Source: Cyanobacteria bacterium SIG29
GTDB taxonomy: Bacteria > Cyanobacteriota > Vampirovibrionia > Gastranaerophilales > Gastranaerophilaceae
Direction: 5' to 3'
Length of the DNA: 64,000 nucleotides
Assembly (NCBI GenBank): GCA_015152515.1
Contig: SUTV01000003.1
Span: forward strand, 62,001 to 126,000
Within the stretch, counting starts at the first letter, position 1. The number at the start of each line of letters is the position of its first letter. Shown in pieces: positions 35,181 through 43,676 of the stretch. A program made the position numbers and the translations under genes. Below the pieces are notes generated by a model, which saw only the letters and a program-made list of their open reading frames with translations, searched no databases and was not told the DNA's origin.

Positions 35181-35495
35181 ATGCTGAAGTTTTTTTCAAA
35201 ATTAATAAATAAAAAAGAAAATAAAAAAGAAACAGATAAAAAGGTACTACCAATTAGTGATGCTTTAGAAGCCGAAACTCTTCGCAGATTAGGTGATTAT
35301 AAGAATGCACTTGTTCATATCGAAAAGGCGATAAATGGCGAACCAAATAATGATATGTTTTATGCAACTAAAGCACAAATCCTAATCAAAATGAACGATT
35401 CACATAATGCAACTAAAGCAATAAACAAAGCAATCGAATTAAATCCTAATATTATAATGTATAAAAAAATTCATGAAGAAATCATGAAATTATAA
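35181..35495 (+). CDS. Small TPR-repeat protein
   Basis: 104 aa from ATG 35181; the same frame is open to 35031, but the promoter lies inside that extension. Lys-rich leader MLKFFSKLINKKENKK, then two TPR units (ALEAETLRRLGDYKNALVHI, and AQILIKMNDSHNATKAI) ending ELNPN. Most similar to the TPR protein at 12299. The following radical SAM gene starts 5 bp later, so these two may be co-expressed. Confidence 0.8.
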   Translation: MLKFFSKLINKKENKKETDKKVLPISDALEAETLRRLGDYKNALVHIEKAINGEPNNDMFYATKAQILIKMNDSHNATKAINKAIELNPNIIMYKKIHEEIMKL

Positions 35496-35500
35496 TTCTT

Positions 35501-36493
35501 ATGACAAACAATAATCACTGCAAATTTCTAGTTAATTCTCTTAGTTTTCACCAATTAAATGTTCGTTTTTGCACGACTCTTCAACTTGGTGAAATAATTT
35601 CGACATATCAAGAAAAAAATGCAAAAGAACTTGCTCAAAAAATTACTGATTTAAGATGCACAATCAACGAAAATTTAAATCAAGGTATTATTCCTGAAGG
35701 TTGCAAAAATTGCATATACAAAAATAATGAAGAAATATACAATGATAAAATCCAACGAATAGACTTATATTATTGGTATCATTGTAATTGCGGATGTTTT
35801 TACTGTTCTTATAGAGATGAAACAAAAGGCGAATTTTCTGATAGAGAAAAAGAAGGAAATCCATTAATCTATAATACTTTAAAAGAGTTATACAATCTAA
35901 ATCAAATTGATAAAGACCACCTGATTGTTTGTTTTGGTGGTGGAGAATTAGGAGTTTTAAAAGAATTTCCAAAACTTATTGATTTATTTATGAAAAACAA
36001 TGTAGAACACGTTATTTGCGAAAGTTCTGGGATAAAATATTCAAAAGCAGTTGAAAAACTTTTAAAAAATAAAAAAGGAACAATAACAGTTGCTGTTTGT
36101 GCTGGTTCTAGAGAAACATACAAAAAAATAAAAAATCGTGACAAATATAATCAAGTTATGAAAAATCTAAAAAACTATGTTAAAGCAGCTTCTTCTAATA
36201 AAACTGACCCTTATAATGCACTAAATGTAGTTTCAAAATACATTATTTTAAAAGGATTCAATGACAATATTCCAGAAGTTGAAAATTGGTTATTAGAAAG
36301 CAAAAAATACGGATTAAAACACGTTGAAATAAGTATGGAATTTTGTTGGGGAATTCACACAAAATCTGGTCAAAAAATAGAAGATTATAATTACGAAATT
36401 TTTGAATATGTAGAGAAAAGATGTAAAGAACTACAATTAGAATTGCGCAAAAATACAACTTCTATGGCATTAATGGAACAAGGCGTTTATTAA
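35501..36493 (+). CDS. Radical SAM protein, A-type, GGEL variant
   Basis: 330 aa. No ribosome-binding site; a TATAAT (35491-35496) overlaps the TPR stop and ends 4 nt before ATG, so it is either read from a leaderless start or coupled to the TPR gene. Box: CKFLVNSLSF, a single RFCTTL, EGCKNC; SAM cluster CNCGCFYC; loop GGGELGVLKEF. S-x-D reads AVCAGSRETYKKIKNRDKYN (Cys instead of Asp). Its 3' end overlaps the convergent B-type gene by 24 bp. Confidence 0.88.
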   Translation: MTNNNHCKFLVNSLSFHQLNVRFCTTLQLGEIISTYQEKNAKELAQKITDLRCTINENLNQGIIPEGCKNCIYKNNEEIYNDKIQRIDLYYWYHCNCGCFYCSYRDETKGEFSDREKEGNPLIYNTLKELYNLNQIDKDHLIVCFGGGELGVLKEFPKLIDLFMKNNVEHVICESSGIKYSKAVEKLLKNKKGTITVAVCAGSRETYKKIKNRDKYNQVMKNLKNYVKAASSNKTDPYNALNVVSKYIILKGFNDNIPEVENWLLESKKYGLKHVEISMEFCWGIHTKSGQKIEDYNYEIFEYVEKRCKELQLELRKNTTSMALMEQGVY

Positions 36494-37483
36494 TTTCTTT
36501 TTTAAACAGGTAAATATGTTGACCTGTTTTAGTGATAATAATGCGCCATTTATAACGACATAATTTTCTTTAAAAATTGGATTTTTCAAAATTTTAACAA
36601 ATTTATTATATTCTTTATGTTCAGAATTGATAATATTTATTTTGTTATAAAAATTATCGCTCATATTATATTGAATACAATCCATAAAAATTGCAGTTGC
36701 ATTATTTTGTTGAGCAAATTTTGCAAAAGCGACCATCTCTTTATAATTATATGTTGTAATAACAAATCTAAATTCCAAATTTTTTATTATATTTTGTTTT
36801 CTTAAATAAATAGCATATTTAACATTTTTCATAACTTCATCAAAATCACTATTTTTAACAAGTTTATTATATGTTTCTTTATTTAAAGAATGAAAAGAAA
36901 TCCCTACATTTGAAAGTTTATTTAATATTCCCAATTCATTTAAATTTATTTCATTAAACAATAATCCATTTGTTAAAATATCAAATTTGATATTAGGATA
37001 AACCTCAACAATCTTCTTAATTAAATTCCTAGAATGTTCACTTGCCAATGCTTCTCCATTACAAGAAACATTAACTTGAGAAACATCCTTTAATAAATCA
37101 ATATACCATTCTTCATTTTCAATAAACTTTTTAGAATAATTATTATGTTCTGGATTACAGAAAATACATTTTACATTACAAGTTCTATCATAACCCAATA
37201 AAACTGAAGAAGGTCTTTTTTCAGATGTTTCAGTAAGAGCAATAGTATTATCTTCAGAACGATGGGGAATACAAACATTTAAATTACAATAATTATATTT
37301 TTGTTCTACAAACTGTTTTCTAAATTCTTTAGCTCTGTCACCATTCCAAATATTTTCGAATTCTTTTTCATAAAAAATATTTCCAAAAGAAAAACCATTA
37401 CAATATCCGCTACAACAAGGATAAACATTACCTTTTTCATCTATATTTGCACATCGATATGGTAATTCACACAATAAAGTCAT
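36470..37483 (-). CDS. Radical SAM protein, B-type
   Basis: 337 aa. SPASM-like box: CELPYRCANIDEKG, YPCCSGYC, FSFGNIFYEKEFENIWNGDRA, CNLNVC. SAM cluster CNVKCIFC. GGE position: VSCNGEALASEHS. Core: ILTNGLLFNEINLNELG, GISFHSLNKETYNKLV. The tail LKQVNIFTCLKKKLINALF is a divergent form of the shared amphipathic end. Divergent from the ketopantoate-reductase-like gene at 37574. Confidence 0.91.
   Translation of the reverse strand: MTLLCELPYRCANIDEKGNVYPCCSGYCNGFSFGNIFYEKEFENIWNGDRAKEFRKQFVEQKYNYCNLNVCIPHRSEDNTIALTETSEKRPSSVLLGYDRTCNVKCIFCNPEHNNYSKKFIENEEWYIDLLKDVSQVNVSCNGEALASEHSRNLIKKIVEVYPNIKFDILTNGLLFNEINLNELGILNKLSNVGISFHSLNKETYNKLVKNSDFDEVMKNVKYAIYLRKQNIIKNLEFRFVITTYNYKEMVAFAKFAQQNNATAIFMDCIQYNMSDNFYNKINIINSEHKEYNKFVKILKNPIFKENYVVINGALLSLKQVNIFTCLKKKLINALFH
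36504..36529 (+). terminator. Hairpin inside the convergent B-type gene, possible terminator for 35501-36493
   Basis: An 8-bp stem AAACAGGT / ACCTGTTT with a 10-nt loop, 11 bp past the plus-strand stop and within the last codons of the minus-strand gene. Only four T residues at its end. Confidence 0.45.
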
Positions 37484-37573
37484 TATATTTTTCTACATAA
37501 ACTACAGAGTTAATTATAATAAATTTGTTGTTAATAGGCAATTTAAAAGCTATAATTTAACTACGAGGAAAAA

Positions 37574-38554
37574 ATGTTCGACTTTTTTAAAAAGAAATTA
37601 AAATACCTTATTATCGGTGCTGGTTCAACAGGTGCGACTTTTGCTTGTTTTTTAAAATCAGCGAATAAAGATGTTACATTAATTTCAAAATACGAAGACA
37701 TCATAACAACAGCAAAAAAAAATGGTGGAATTAAATTAATTTCAAAAGTTAAAGGCGAAAAAAAATATAACATCAAAATTAAAACAGCCGAACAATATAA
37801 AGAAAAAGCAGATGTTATTATCTTATGCATTAGGACACCTGATATTTTATCAAGCATTCCATTAATAGAAAAAGCATCTAAAAAAAATACCGTTGTTTTT
37901 TCTATATCAAATGGTTTTGGAATAGGATGGGCACTTAGTCAAAAATTTAAAAACTTAAATATTCTTGATGCTAACTTTGTTGGCAAATGTCGTTGGTTTA
38001 ATAGACAAGATGTTGAATATTTACAACAAAGAGAATACTGCGAGCTTAATTTCGCTGATATCAACAATAAAACAGATAAAATCATTTTAGAAACTATAAA
38101 AGAAGATTTTACTCAAAGTGGAATGAATACTTCTATAATGAGCAATAAAATTTTTACACAAATATCATTCGAACGATTAATTACACGTTCTGCTTTTGAA
38201 GCTTGTTGTATCTATTATGATATTTGCGCTCATGATTTTATTGACGAGAAACTAGATACATTCAAAGCTCTTTGCAATGAATTAATACAACTTGCAAAAG
38301 CAATGAATATTTATATTAAAGAAGATTTTTTAGACGAGTATTATGCTAATTTTGAATTATACAAAGAAAGAGATGATGCAAATGTATATTCTTCTATTTT
38401 AAATGATATAAAAATTGGACAAAATTCAGAAATAGATTTTCTATTTTTTATAGTTATAGAATTAGCAAAAAAATACAACCTAAACTTACCGACTTACTTT
38501 AAAATAGCAGATAAATTTAAGTTGCATAACACATTAAATAATTACTTAAATTAA
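37574..38554 (+). CDS. Ketopantoate reductase-like (ApbA/PanE family) NAD(P)-binding protein
   Basis: 326 aa. N-terminal Rossmann motif YLIIGAGSTGATFACFLKSA, then VIILCIRTPDI and SISNGFGIG (the family's substrate-loop region), and a helical C-terminal domain. A basic leader MFDFFKKKLK precedes the Rossmann fold. The classic PanE active-site Lys/Glu pattern is not obvious, so it may act on another 2-keto or sugar substrate. Own promoter TATAAT (37551-37556) and ribosome-binding site gagga. It sits alone among radical SAM genes. Confidence 0.75.
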   Translation: MFDFFKKKLKYLIIGAGSTGATFACFLKSANKDVTLISKYEDIITTAKKNGGIKLISKVKGEKKYNIKIKTAEQYKEKADVIILCIRTPDILSSIPLIEKASKKNTVVFSISNGFGIGWALSQKFKNLNILDANFVGKCRWFNRQDVEYLQQREYCELNFADINNKTDKIILETIKEDFTQSGMNTSIMSNKIFTQISFERLITRSAFEACCIYYDICAHDFIDEKLDTFKALCNELIQLAKAMNIYIKEDFLDEYYANFELYKERDDANVYSSILNDIKIGQNSEIDFLFFIVIELAKKYNLNLPTYFKIADKFKLHNTLNNYLN

Positions 38555-38564
38555 TATTTTATAT

Positions 38565-39605
38565 TTAATCCCAACCATACTTTTTGTAGAAATTCATTTT
38601 ATTTTTAATAACATCTACAAAAGAATTTGGTCTTAAATGTTTAAATCCATCATTTATTAAGAAATCATCATTTTCTTTAATAATTGGATTATTCATAATT
38701 TTAACAAACTCATTATATTCAGGGTGAGTCGGATTTGTTATTATATATTTTTCCAACTGATTTAAAAATTTTGTACCTTGTCCCATATCTTTAGCAATCA
38801 TTACATGAACACAAGCACCAACTTCTTTTGCGAATTTTGTCATTGGAATCAAATCTTTATAATTCCATGAAGTTAAAACACAATTCAAATGGAAAACTTT
38901 TATTAAACCTTGTTTTTTTAATTCAGAAACATATTTAATATTTTTCATTACACTTTCAAAATTGCCATTTCTTACGATTTTATTATATGTTTCTTCGATA
39001 CAAGAAGGAATTGAAATTCTTATATCGACAATTTTATCTGCAATTCCTAATTTTTTAAGATTTTCCTCACTACATAAAATACCATTAGTAATGATTGCAA
39101 ATTTAATATTTGGATATACTTCTGCAATTCTTTTAATAAGTTTTTTAGAGTGTTCACTAATAAATACTTCACCAGCAACATTAACTGTTACCAATTTAGC
39201 ATTCTTAAGCATTGGAATAAATACAGGTTCAATTAAAGCATCCCATTTTGCTTGGTCTTCTTTAGACATAATATGAGGTTCATCCCTACAATACACACAT
39301 TGTTGAACACAAGTATTGTCGTAACACAAACTAACTTCTTCTGGATATGGAGCTACTGGCGATTCATAACCATTACAAGTCGGCATAATACACAAATGAG
39401 TATCACAATATTTATAAGTTTTATCTATTATTGTTTTACGGAACTCAGTTGCTTCCTTGCCATTCCAAACATCTTCAAAACTTCTTTCAAGTATATTGCC
39501 AATACAATAACTATCATTCCATAATCTAGAACAAAAATAACAAAAACCATCTGTACCAATTTCAAAAAATACATAAGGTTTTTCACAAAAGCGGTTTTCA
39601 GCCAT
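38565..39605 (-). CDS. Radical SAM protein, B-type
   Basis: 346 aa from ATG 39605, with gaggaag upstream; the frame extends to 39653. SPASM-like box: CEKPYVFFEIGTDG, YFCSRLW, YCIGNILERSFEDVWNGKEA, CDTHLC. SAM cluster CVQQCVYC; GGE position VNVAGEVFISEHS. Core: IITNGILCSEENLKKLG, ISIPSCIEETYNKIV. Tail LRPNSFVDVIKNKMNFYKK. Pairs with the divergent protein at 39730 in lacking the usual CNV start of the cluster motif. Confidence 0.91.
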   Translation of the reverse strand: MAENRFCEKPYVFFEIGTDGFCYFCSRLWNDSYCIGNILERSFEDVWNGKEATEFRKTIIDKTYKYCDTHLCIMPTCNGYESPVAPYPEEVSLCYDNTCVQQCVYCRDEPHIMSKEDQAKWDALIEPVFIPMLKNAKLVTVNVAGEVFISEHSKKLIKRIAEVYPNIKFAIITNGILCSEENLKKLGIADKIVDIRISIPSCIEETYNKIVRNGNFESVMKNIKYVSELKKQGLIKVFHLNCVLTSWNYKDLIPMTKFAKEVGACVHVMIAKDMGQGTKFLNQLEKYIITNPTHPEYNEFVKIMNNPIIKENDDFLINDGFKHLRPNSFVDVIKNKMNFYKKYGWD

Positions 39606-39729
39606 TTTTTCTTCCTCAAAAATTCTATACATAAATAATACAAAAACACGCACTAAATTGCAATTAATTAAGAAATAATAGACGAATTATGATATTATAT
39701 AATTAATTTTTATATTATATGAGGGAAAT

Positions 39730-40824
39730 ATGAGTAGAAATCTTTACTGCAAAAATCCGTGGAATTGTTTAGAACTTAATAATGATGGAAAATGTTTTTT
39801 CTGCAACCCTTGCTTTTCAAATTTTAATTTAATAGGAAATATTTTTGAAGATGATATTGATGAAATTTGGAATGGAGAAAGAGCCCAAAATTTCAGAAAA
39901 GACGTATTAGAAAAAAAATATTCCTTTTGTAATTATGAAAATTGTAATGGAAATAAAACAGAAGATCTCCCTTATACTGATTTAATTGCGCCTTATCCAG
40001 AATATATTAATGTTGGCTATGACTATACTTGCGCTCAACGTTGTATCATTTGCAGAGATGAATTTAAAGCTCTTCCACCTGAAGAAACAAAAAAATGGGA
40101 AGACGCTTTAGAAACACATATTCTACCAATTACATCAAAAGCAAAATATATGTTTGTTAATTGTCGTGGCGAATTTTTTGATAGTAAACACACTCAAAAA
40201 ATGGTTGGAGCAATTCTAAATAATAACCCAAATATCAAAGTTGATTTTATTTCTAATGGAATAAAATGTACAAAAGAAAACTTAATTAAACATAACTTAT
40301 TAGATAAAATATTTAAAATTCATATTTCTTTGCACGCTGCAACAAGAAATACTTATAAAAAGATTTTTAGAGCTGATAAATTCAATGATGTTATGAAAAA
40401 TATTGAATTCATTAGTGAACTAAAAAAATCAGGCAAAATTGATGAATTTGAAATTATGTTTGTTATTACAGGTAATAATTACAAAGACATGCCAGCTTTT
40501 GTAAAATTAGCTGAAAAACTTGACGCAAAAGCTGCTTTTTCTGCTTGTATTGGTGGTTATGCAGAATACATTATGGATAGAGAAGAATATGCTGTTTTCT
40601 ACCAAAATCATCATAATTATAATGATTTTGTAAAAATGCTAAAAAATCCAATATTCAATTCAAATCACTGTTTCTTGCCAAACTATTTAAGAGAATTAAA
40701 ACCTGTTTCTTTTAAACAAGCATTAATTAATAAAATAAGATATTTTGCTAAAACAAAATTAAAGATGAATATTGAACAAACAAAAGAAAATATTCAAATA
40801 TTTGACCACGATACATACAAATAA
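39730..40824 (+). CDS. Radical SAM protein, B-type, divergent cluster motif
   Basis: 364 aa, ribosome-binding site gaggga. SPASM-like box: CKNPWNCLELNNDG, FFCNPCF, NLIGNIFEDDIDEIWNGERA, CNYENC. SAM cluster CAQRCIIC, with Ile where an aromatic residue is usual. GGE position NCRGEFFDS. Core: FISNGIKCTKENLIKHN, ISLHAATRNTYKKIF. The tail LKPVSFKQALINKIRYFAK is followed by ~20 extra residues. Confidence 0.9.
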   Translation: MSRNLYCKNPWNCLELNNDGKCFFCNPCFSNFNLIGNIFEDDIDEIWNGERAQNFRKDVLEKKYSFCNYENCNGNKTEDLPYTDLIAPYPEYINVGYDYTCAQRCIICRDEFKALPPEETKKWEDALETHILPITSKAKYMFVNCRGEFFDSKHTQKMVGAILNNNPNIKVDFISNGIKCTKENLIKHNLLDKIFKIHISLHAATRNTYKKIFRADKFNDVMKNIEFISELKKSGKIDEFEIMFVITGNNYKDMPAFVKLAEKLDAKAAFSACIGGYAEYIMDREEYAVFYQNHHNYNDFVKMLKNPIFNSNHCFLPNYLRELKPVSFKQALINKIRYFAKTKLKMNIEQTKENIQIFDHDTYK

Positions 40825-40878
40825 ACCTAGACCAACTATAAGCTCTATGCTAAAATTCAATATAATAAAGGGTAAAAA

Positions 40879-41853
40879 ATGAAATTCAAATGTTGTGAAT
40901 GGGCACTTGCTCATCTTGTTATAAATGCTGATGATTTAACATATTGTTGTGCTTCCTTTGATAAAAAGCTAACCTTTTTAGAAAACTATCACGGTGAGAG
41001 CGTTGATATTGATAAATATATTGAAAATAGAAAGAATTATATAGAACAATGTAAACAAGGTAATTTCCCTGAAGTTTGCCGAGACTGTCCTACTTTAGAA
41101 GAAAGAGAATGGGATGAAACAGTTGGGTTTATTGATGTATCTGTTTCGAATAGAACAAAATGTTCTTGTAACTGCACATACTGTATAATTTCTGGCGGTG
41201 GACGAGAAGATAGAAAAAGAGAATTAAACACAAGAGAAACATATGATGTTCGTCCTGTTTTAACACAATTCAAAGAAAAAAATATGTTTAAAAAAGGATG
41301 TCATTTTATTATCGGTGGTGGAGAATGCGCAGAATATCCAAAAGGCGAATTAAAATGGCTTATTGATTTTGCTTTTTCTCAACAAGGTTCTATTGAGTTT
41401 TTAAGCGCTGGAATTACATATTCTCAAGATATAACAGATGCTCTTAAAGTTGGCGAAACGAAGTTAAAAGTATCAGTTGATGCTGGTACAAAAAAAGTTT
41501 ATGAAGCAGTAAAACGCGTAAAAGGATATGACCACGTTTGGAAAAACTTAAAAAAATATATTGAAGCCACAAAGAAAAATCCAAAAGCTGAAGTTACAAT
41601 CAAATATATTATTATTCCAGGTGTTAACGATAATATGAAGGAAGCAAAAGAATTCATTAATCGTTGCAATAAAATAAAATGCCAAAACATAGAAATCAAT
41701 GTTGAATTTTTCTGGATGAATGAAAACTTTGATAAACCAATTTCAGATAATTTAAGAGAAGTTTTGACATATTTTAATAAACAACCAAATCTATGTTTTT
41801 CTTCAAACATTTCAACACATGTAAAAAAATGGTTAGACAAAAATTTAGCTTAG
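40879..41853 (+). CDS. Radical SAM protein, A-type, GGEC subfamily
   Basis: 324 aa; TATAAT just upstream and ribosome-binding site aaggg. Box: CCEWALAHLVI, TYCCAS, EVCRDC; SAM cluster CSCNCTYC; loop GGGECAEYPKGELKW. Core: SVDAGTKKVYEAVKRVKGYDHVW and IKYIIIPGVNDNMKEA. It is the fifth member of the GGEC subfamily but lies ~8 kb from the others and on the opposite strand. Last radical SAM gene of the array; its end overlaps pnuC by 4 bp. Confidence 0.92.
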   Translation: MKFKCCEWALAHLVINADDLTYCCASFDKKLTFLENYHGESVDIDKYIENRKNYIEQCKQGNFPEVCRDCPTLEEREWDETVGFIDVSVSNRTKCSCNCTYCIISGGGREDRKRELNTRETYDVRPVLTQFKEKNMFKKGCHFIIGGGECAEYPKGELKWLIDFAFSQQGSIEFLSAGITYSQDITDALKVGETKLKVSVDAGTKKVYEAVKRVKGYDHVWKNLKKYIEATKKNPKAEVTIKYIIIPGVNDNMKEAKEFINRCNKIKCQNIEINVEFFWMNENFDKPISDNLREVLTYFNKQPNLCFSSNISTHVKKWLDKNLA

Positions 41854-42539
41854 TTTTGCTTTAATTCTTTTTGCCAAGTTTGAAGAAAATATATTGATAG
41901 AACAACATAAACAGCCCACATAATAATTGTAGCAAAACAATTAGAATCATTTATGTAAGCAAATATCCACATAATTAACGATAAAAGATTTACAATAAAC
42001 CATACATACCATTGTTCAACACATCTTTTAACCGTTAAAAGTTGACCAATAACCGATAAAGTTGTTACCGTTCCATCAATATATGGTGTTATACCATTAA
42101 ATAATTTTAAAATTATTGATAATGAAATAGAAATAATAATTGCAATCAAAGAATAAATTATTCTTTCTTTATTGCTTAAACGTGATTTTTTAACCTCTCT
42201 ATTTTCAGGTTTTAAATGCTTTCTCCACTTATATATACCTACAATTTCCATTGGGAAATAATAAAGCATATATAAACACAAATTGCCATAAAACCCATTA
42301 ATAAAAGCGATATACGAATAGCAAAATGTACCAATCATTCCTATAAAATAACAAGATATTTTGCCTTTCCCAGCTAAAATTGTATAGCTCATACCACACA
42401 ATGCCGAAACTAAAGCAATCTTATCATCTTTAATCAAAAAAGAAATAATAACAGTAGCGAATAAAATTAAAGGAAAGAAAATTTTTTCTAACTTTCCCCA
42501 ATTTTTTAATTCAAATTTTATTAATTCTTTTAATTCCAT
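41850..42539 (-). CDS. pnuC: Nicotinamide riboside transporter PnuC-like
   Basis: 229 aa, about seven membrane spans. PnuC family features: the early span LAGKGKISCYFIGMIGTFCYSYIAF, YYFPMEIVGIYKWRKHLK, and TVTTLSVIGQLLTVKRCVEQWYVWFIVN with the Trp/Asn cluster that lines the substrate pathway. Imports nicotinamide riboside for NAD synthesis; nadD lies later in the window but is not linked. No riboswitch is seen in its short upstream region. It borders the radical SAM array on the right. Confidence 0.88.
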   Translation of the reverse strand: MELKELIKFELKNWGKLEKIFFPLILFATVIISFLIKDDKIALVSALCGMSYTILAGKGKISCYFIGMIGTFCYSYIAFINGFYGNLCLYMLYYFPMEIVGIYKWRKHLKPENREVKKSRLSNKERIIYSLIAIIISISLSIILKLFNGITPYIDGTVTTLSVIGQLLTVKRCVEQWYVWFIVNLLSLIMWIFAYINDSNCFATIIMWAVYVVLSIYFLQTWQKELKQN

Positions 42540-42606
42540 AAATAAATTATAAAATAAAAATTAATAAAGCATTTAATTAACAGCATATTTGTTGTGAGAT
42601 ATTGTT

Positions 42607-43662
42607 ATGAAGATAAATAATGTAACGAACAAAATAAATCCAAGTCATAAAGGCTTATACAATAATAAAGCCTTACTAAAAGGACTAGAAACGATATCAG
42701 AACACAGCACAAGCTTTGTTGCATTAACGACTTTAGCAATGGCAACAGCAGTCAGACCACTTGCAATTAAATTAACACCTGATGTAAAAAAAGAAAACAA
42801 AGAATATGCCATTTCAAACTCCATTACATCCGGCATAATGAAATTTGCACTAGCTGAAGCTATTGCAATTCCAATTGAAAACGCAGTAAAACAAATTGAT
42901 AAATCACCAGAAAAATTCTTAAATGAAAAAACAATAAAAGCTCTACAAGGTAGTGCAAAAACCTTAGCTGAATCTAGAAATTATAAATTTGCAACTCAAG
43001 CAATGAAATTAAGTGCAGGTTTAATAAGCGCAATTCCAAAAGCAATTTTAACAGTATCTTTAATACCTATAGTAAAAAATGCATTATTTGGTAAAAAAGA
43101 AAAAGAAAACAAAAATATAAATGAACAACTATATTCAGAATATAATTCTGTTTTTTCACCAAGTTTTCAAAAGTACCAACCTTCTTTTAAAGGCAATATA
43201 TCCACAATAACAGCAAAAGGGTTGGGCAAGATTTTAAATAATAATACAGTGCAAAACTTGGCAAAAACTTTTAGTCCAAAAGATGCTGATATAGCAAGAA
43301 ATATATCAATGGCTACAGATATTTTATTAACCACAGCTTTTGTTCATCAAACAATGAAAAATAAAGAAATTGAAAAAGAAAGAAAAAAACCACTTATCTA
43401 CAACAATTTAATTTCAACAGGAATAAGTTTAGCTGGTGGTTTTACAATTGATAAAATGGTAAAAAAAGGAACTGAAAAGTTTATTAAGAAATTCTCACAA
43501 ATTAATAAAAACGACCCTAAATTAAATAAATATATTGAAGGAATAAACATTTTAAGACCAACCTTAATTTTTGCTGGCATATACTATGGAATACTACCAA
43601 TGGTTTCTACTTTTATGTCAGATAAATTTTCAGAAAAACAATATAAAAAAAGCGAGGCTTAA
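42607..43662 (+). CDS. FKG-tagged protein of unknown function with two similar halves
   Basis: 351 aa. It starts MKINNVTNKINPSHKG; a second tag, QPSFKGNIST, occurs near residue 195. After each tag comes a similar run: a hydrophobic helix region, a KENKEYAISNSITSGI / ERKKPLIYNNLISTGI segment, a basic amphipathic segment, and a final hydrophobic helix near a Pro. It therefore looks like an internal duplication. No enzyme motif. The tag is shared with two other unrelated proteins in the window. Its last codons lie in the hairpin at 43649. Confidence 0.7.
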   Translation: MKINNVTNKINPSHKGLYNNKALLKGLETISEHSTSFVALTTLAMATAVRPLAIKLTPDVKKENKEYAISNSITSGIMKFALAEAIAIPIENAVKQIDKSPEKFLNEKTIKALQGSAKTLAESRNYKFATQAMKLSAGLISAIPKAILTVSLIPIVKNALFGKKEKENKNINEQLYSEYNSVFSPSFQKYQPSFKGNISTITAKGLGKILNNNTVQNLAKTFSPKDADIARNISMATDILLTTAFVHQTMKNKEIEKERKKPLIYNNLISTGISLAGGFTIDKMVKKGTEKFIKKFSQINKNDPKLNKYIEGINILRPTLIFAGIYYGILPMVSTFMSDKFSEKQYKKSEA

Positions 43663-43672
43663 ACCTCGCTTT
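43649..43672 (-). terminator. Terminator of the type I secretion operon, inside the convergent coding end
   Basis: A 9-bp stem AAAGCGAGG / CCTCGCTTT with a 6-nt loop. On the minus strand it is followed by T7, so it mainly ends the secretion operon. It also contains the stop codon of the plus-strand FKG protein. Confidence 0.85.
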
Positions 43673-43676
43673 ATAC

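Noticed and set aside
7090-41853. RiPP precursor peptides for the radical SAM enzymes
   Set aside because: Intergenic gaps are short and contain no repeated or Cys/Gly-rich short ORF with a ribosome-binding site; the small genes present are TPR proteins.
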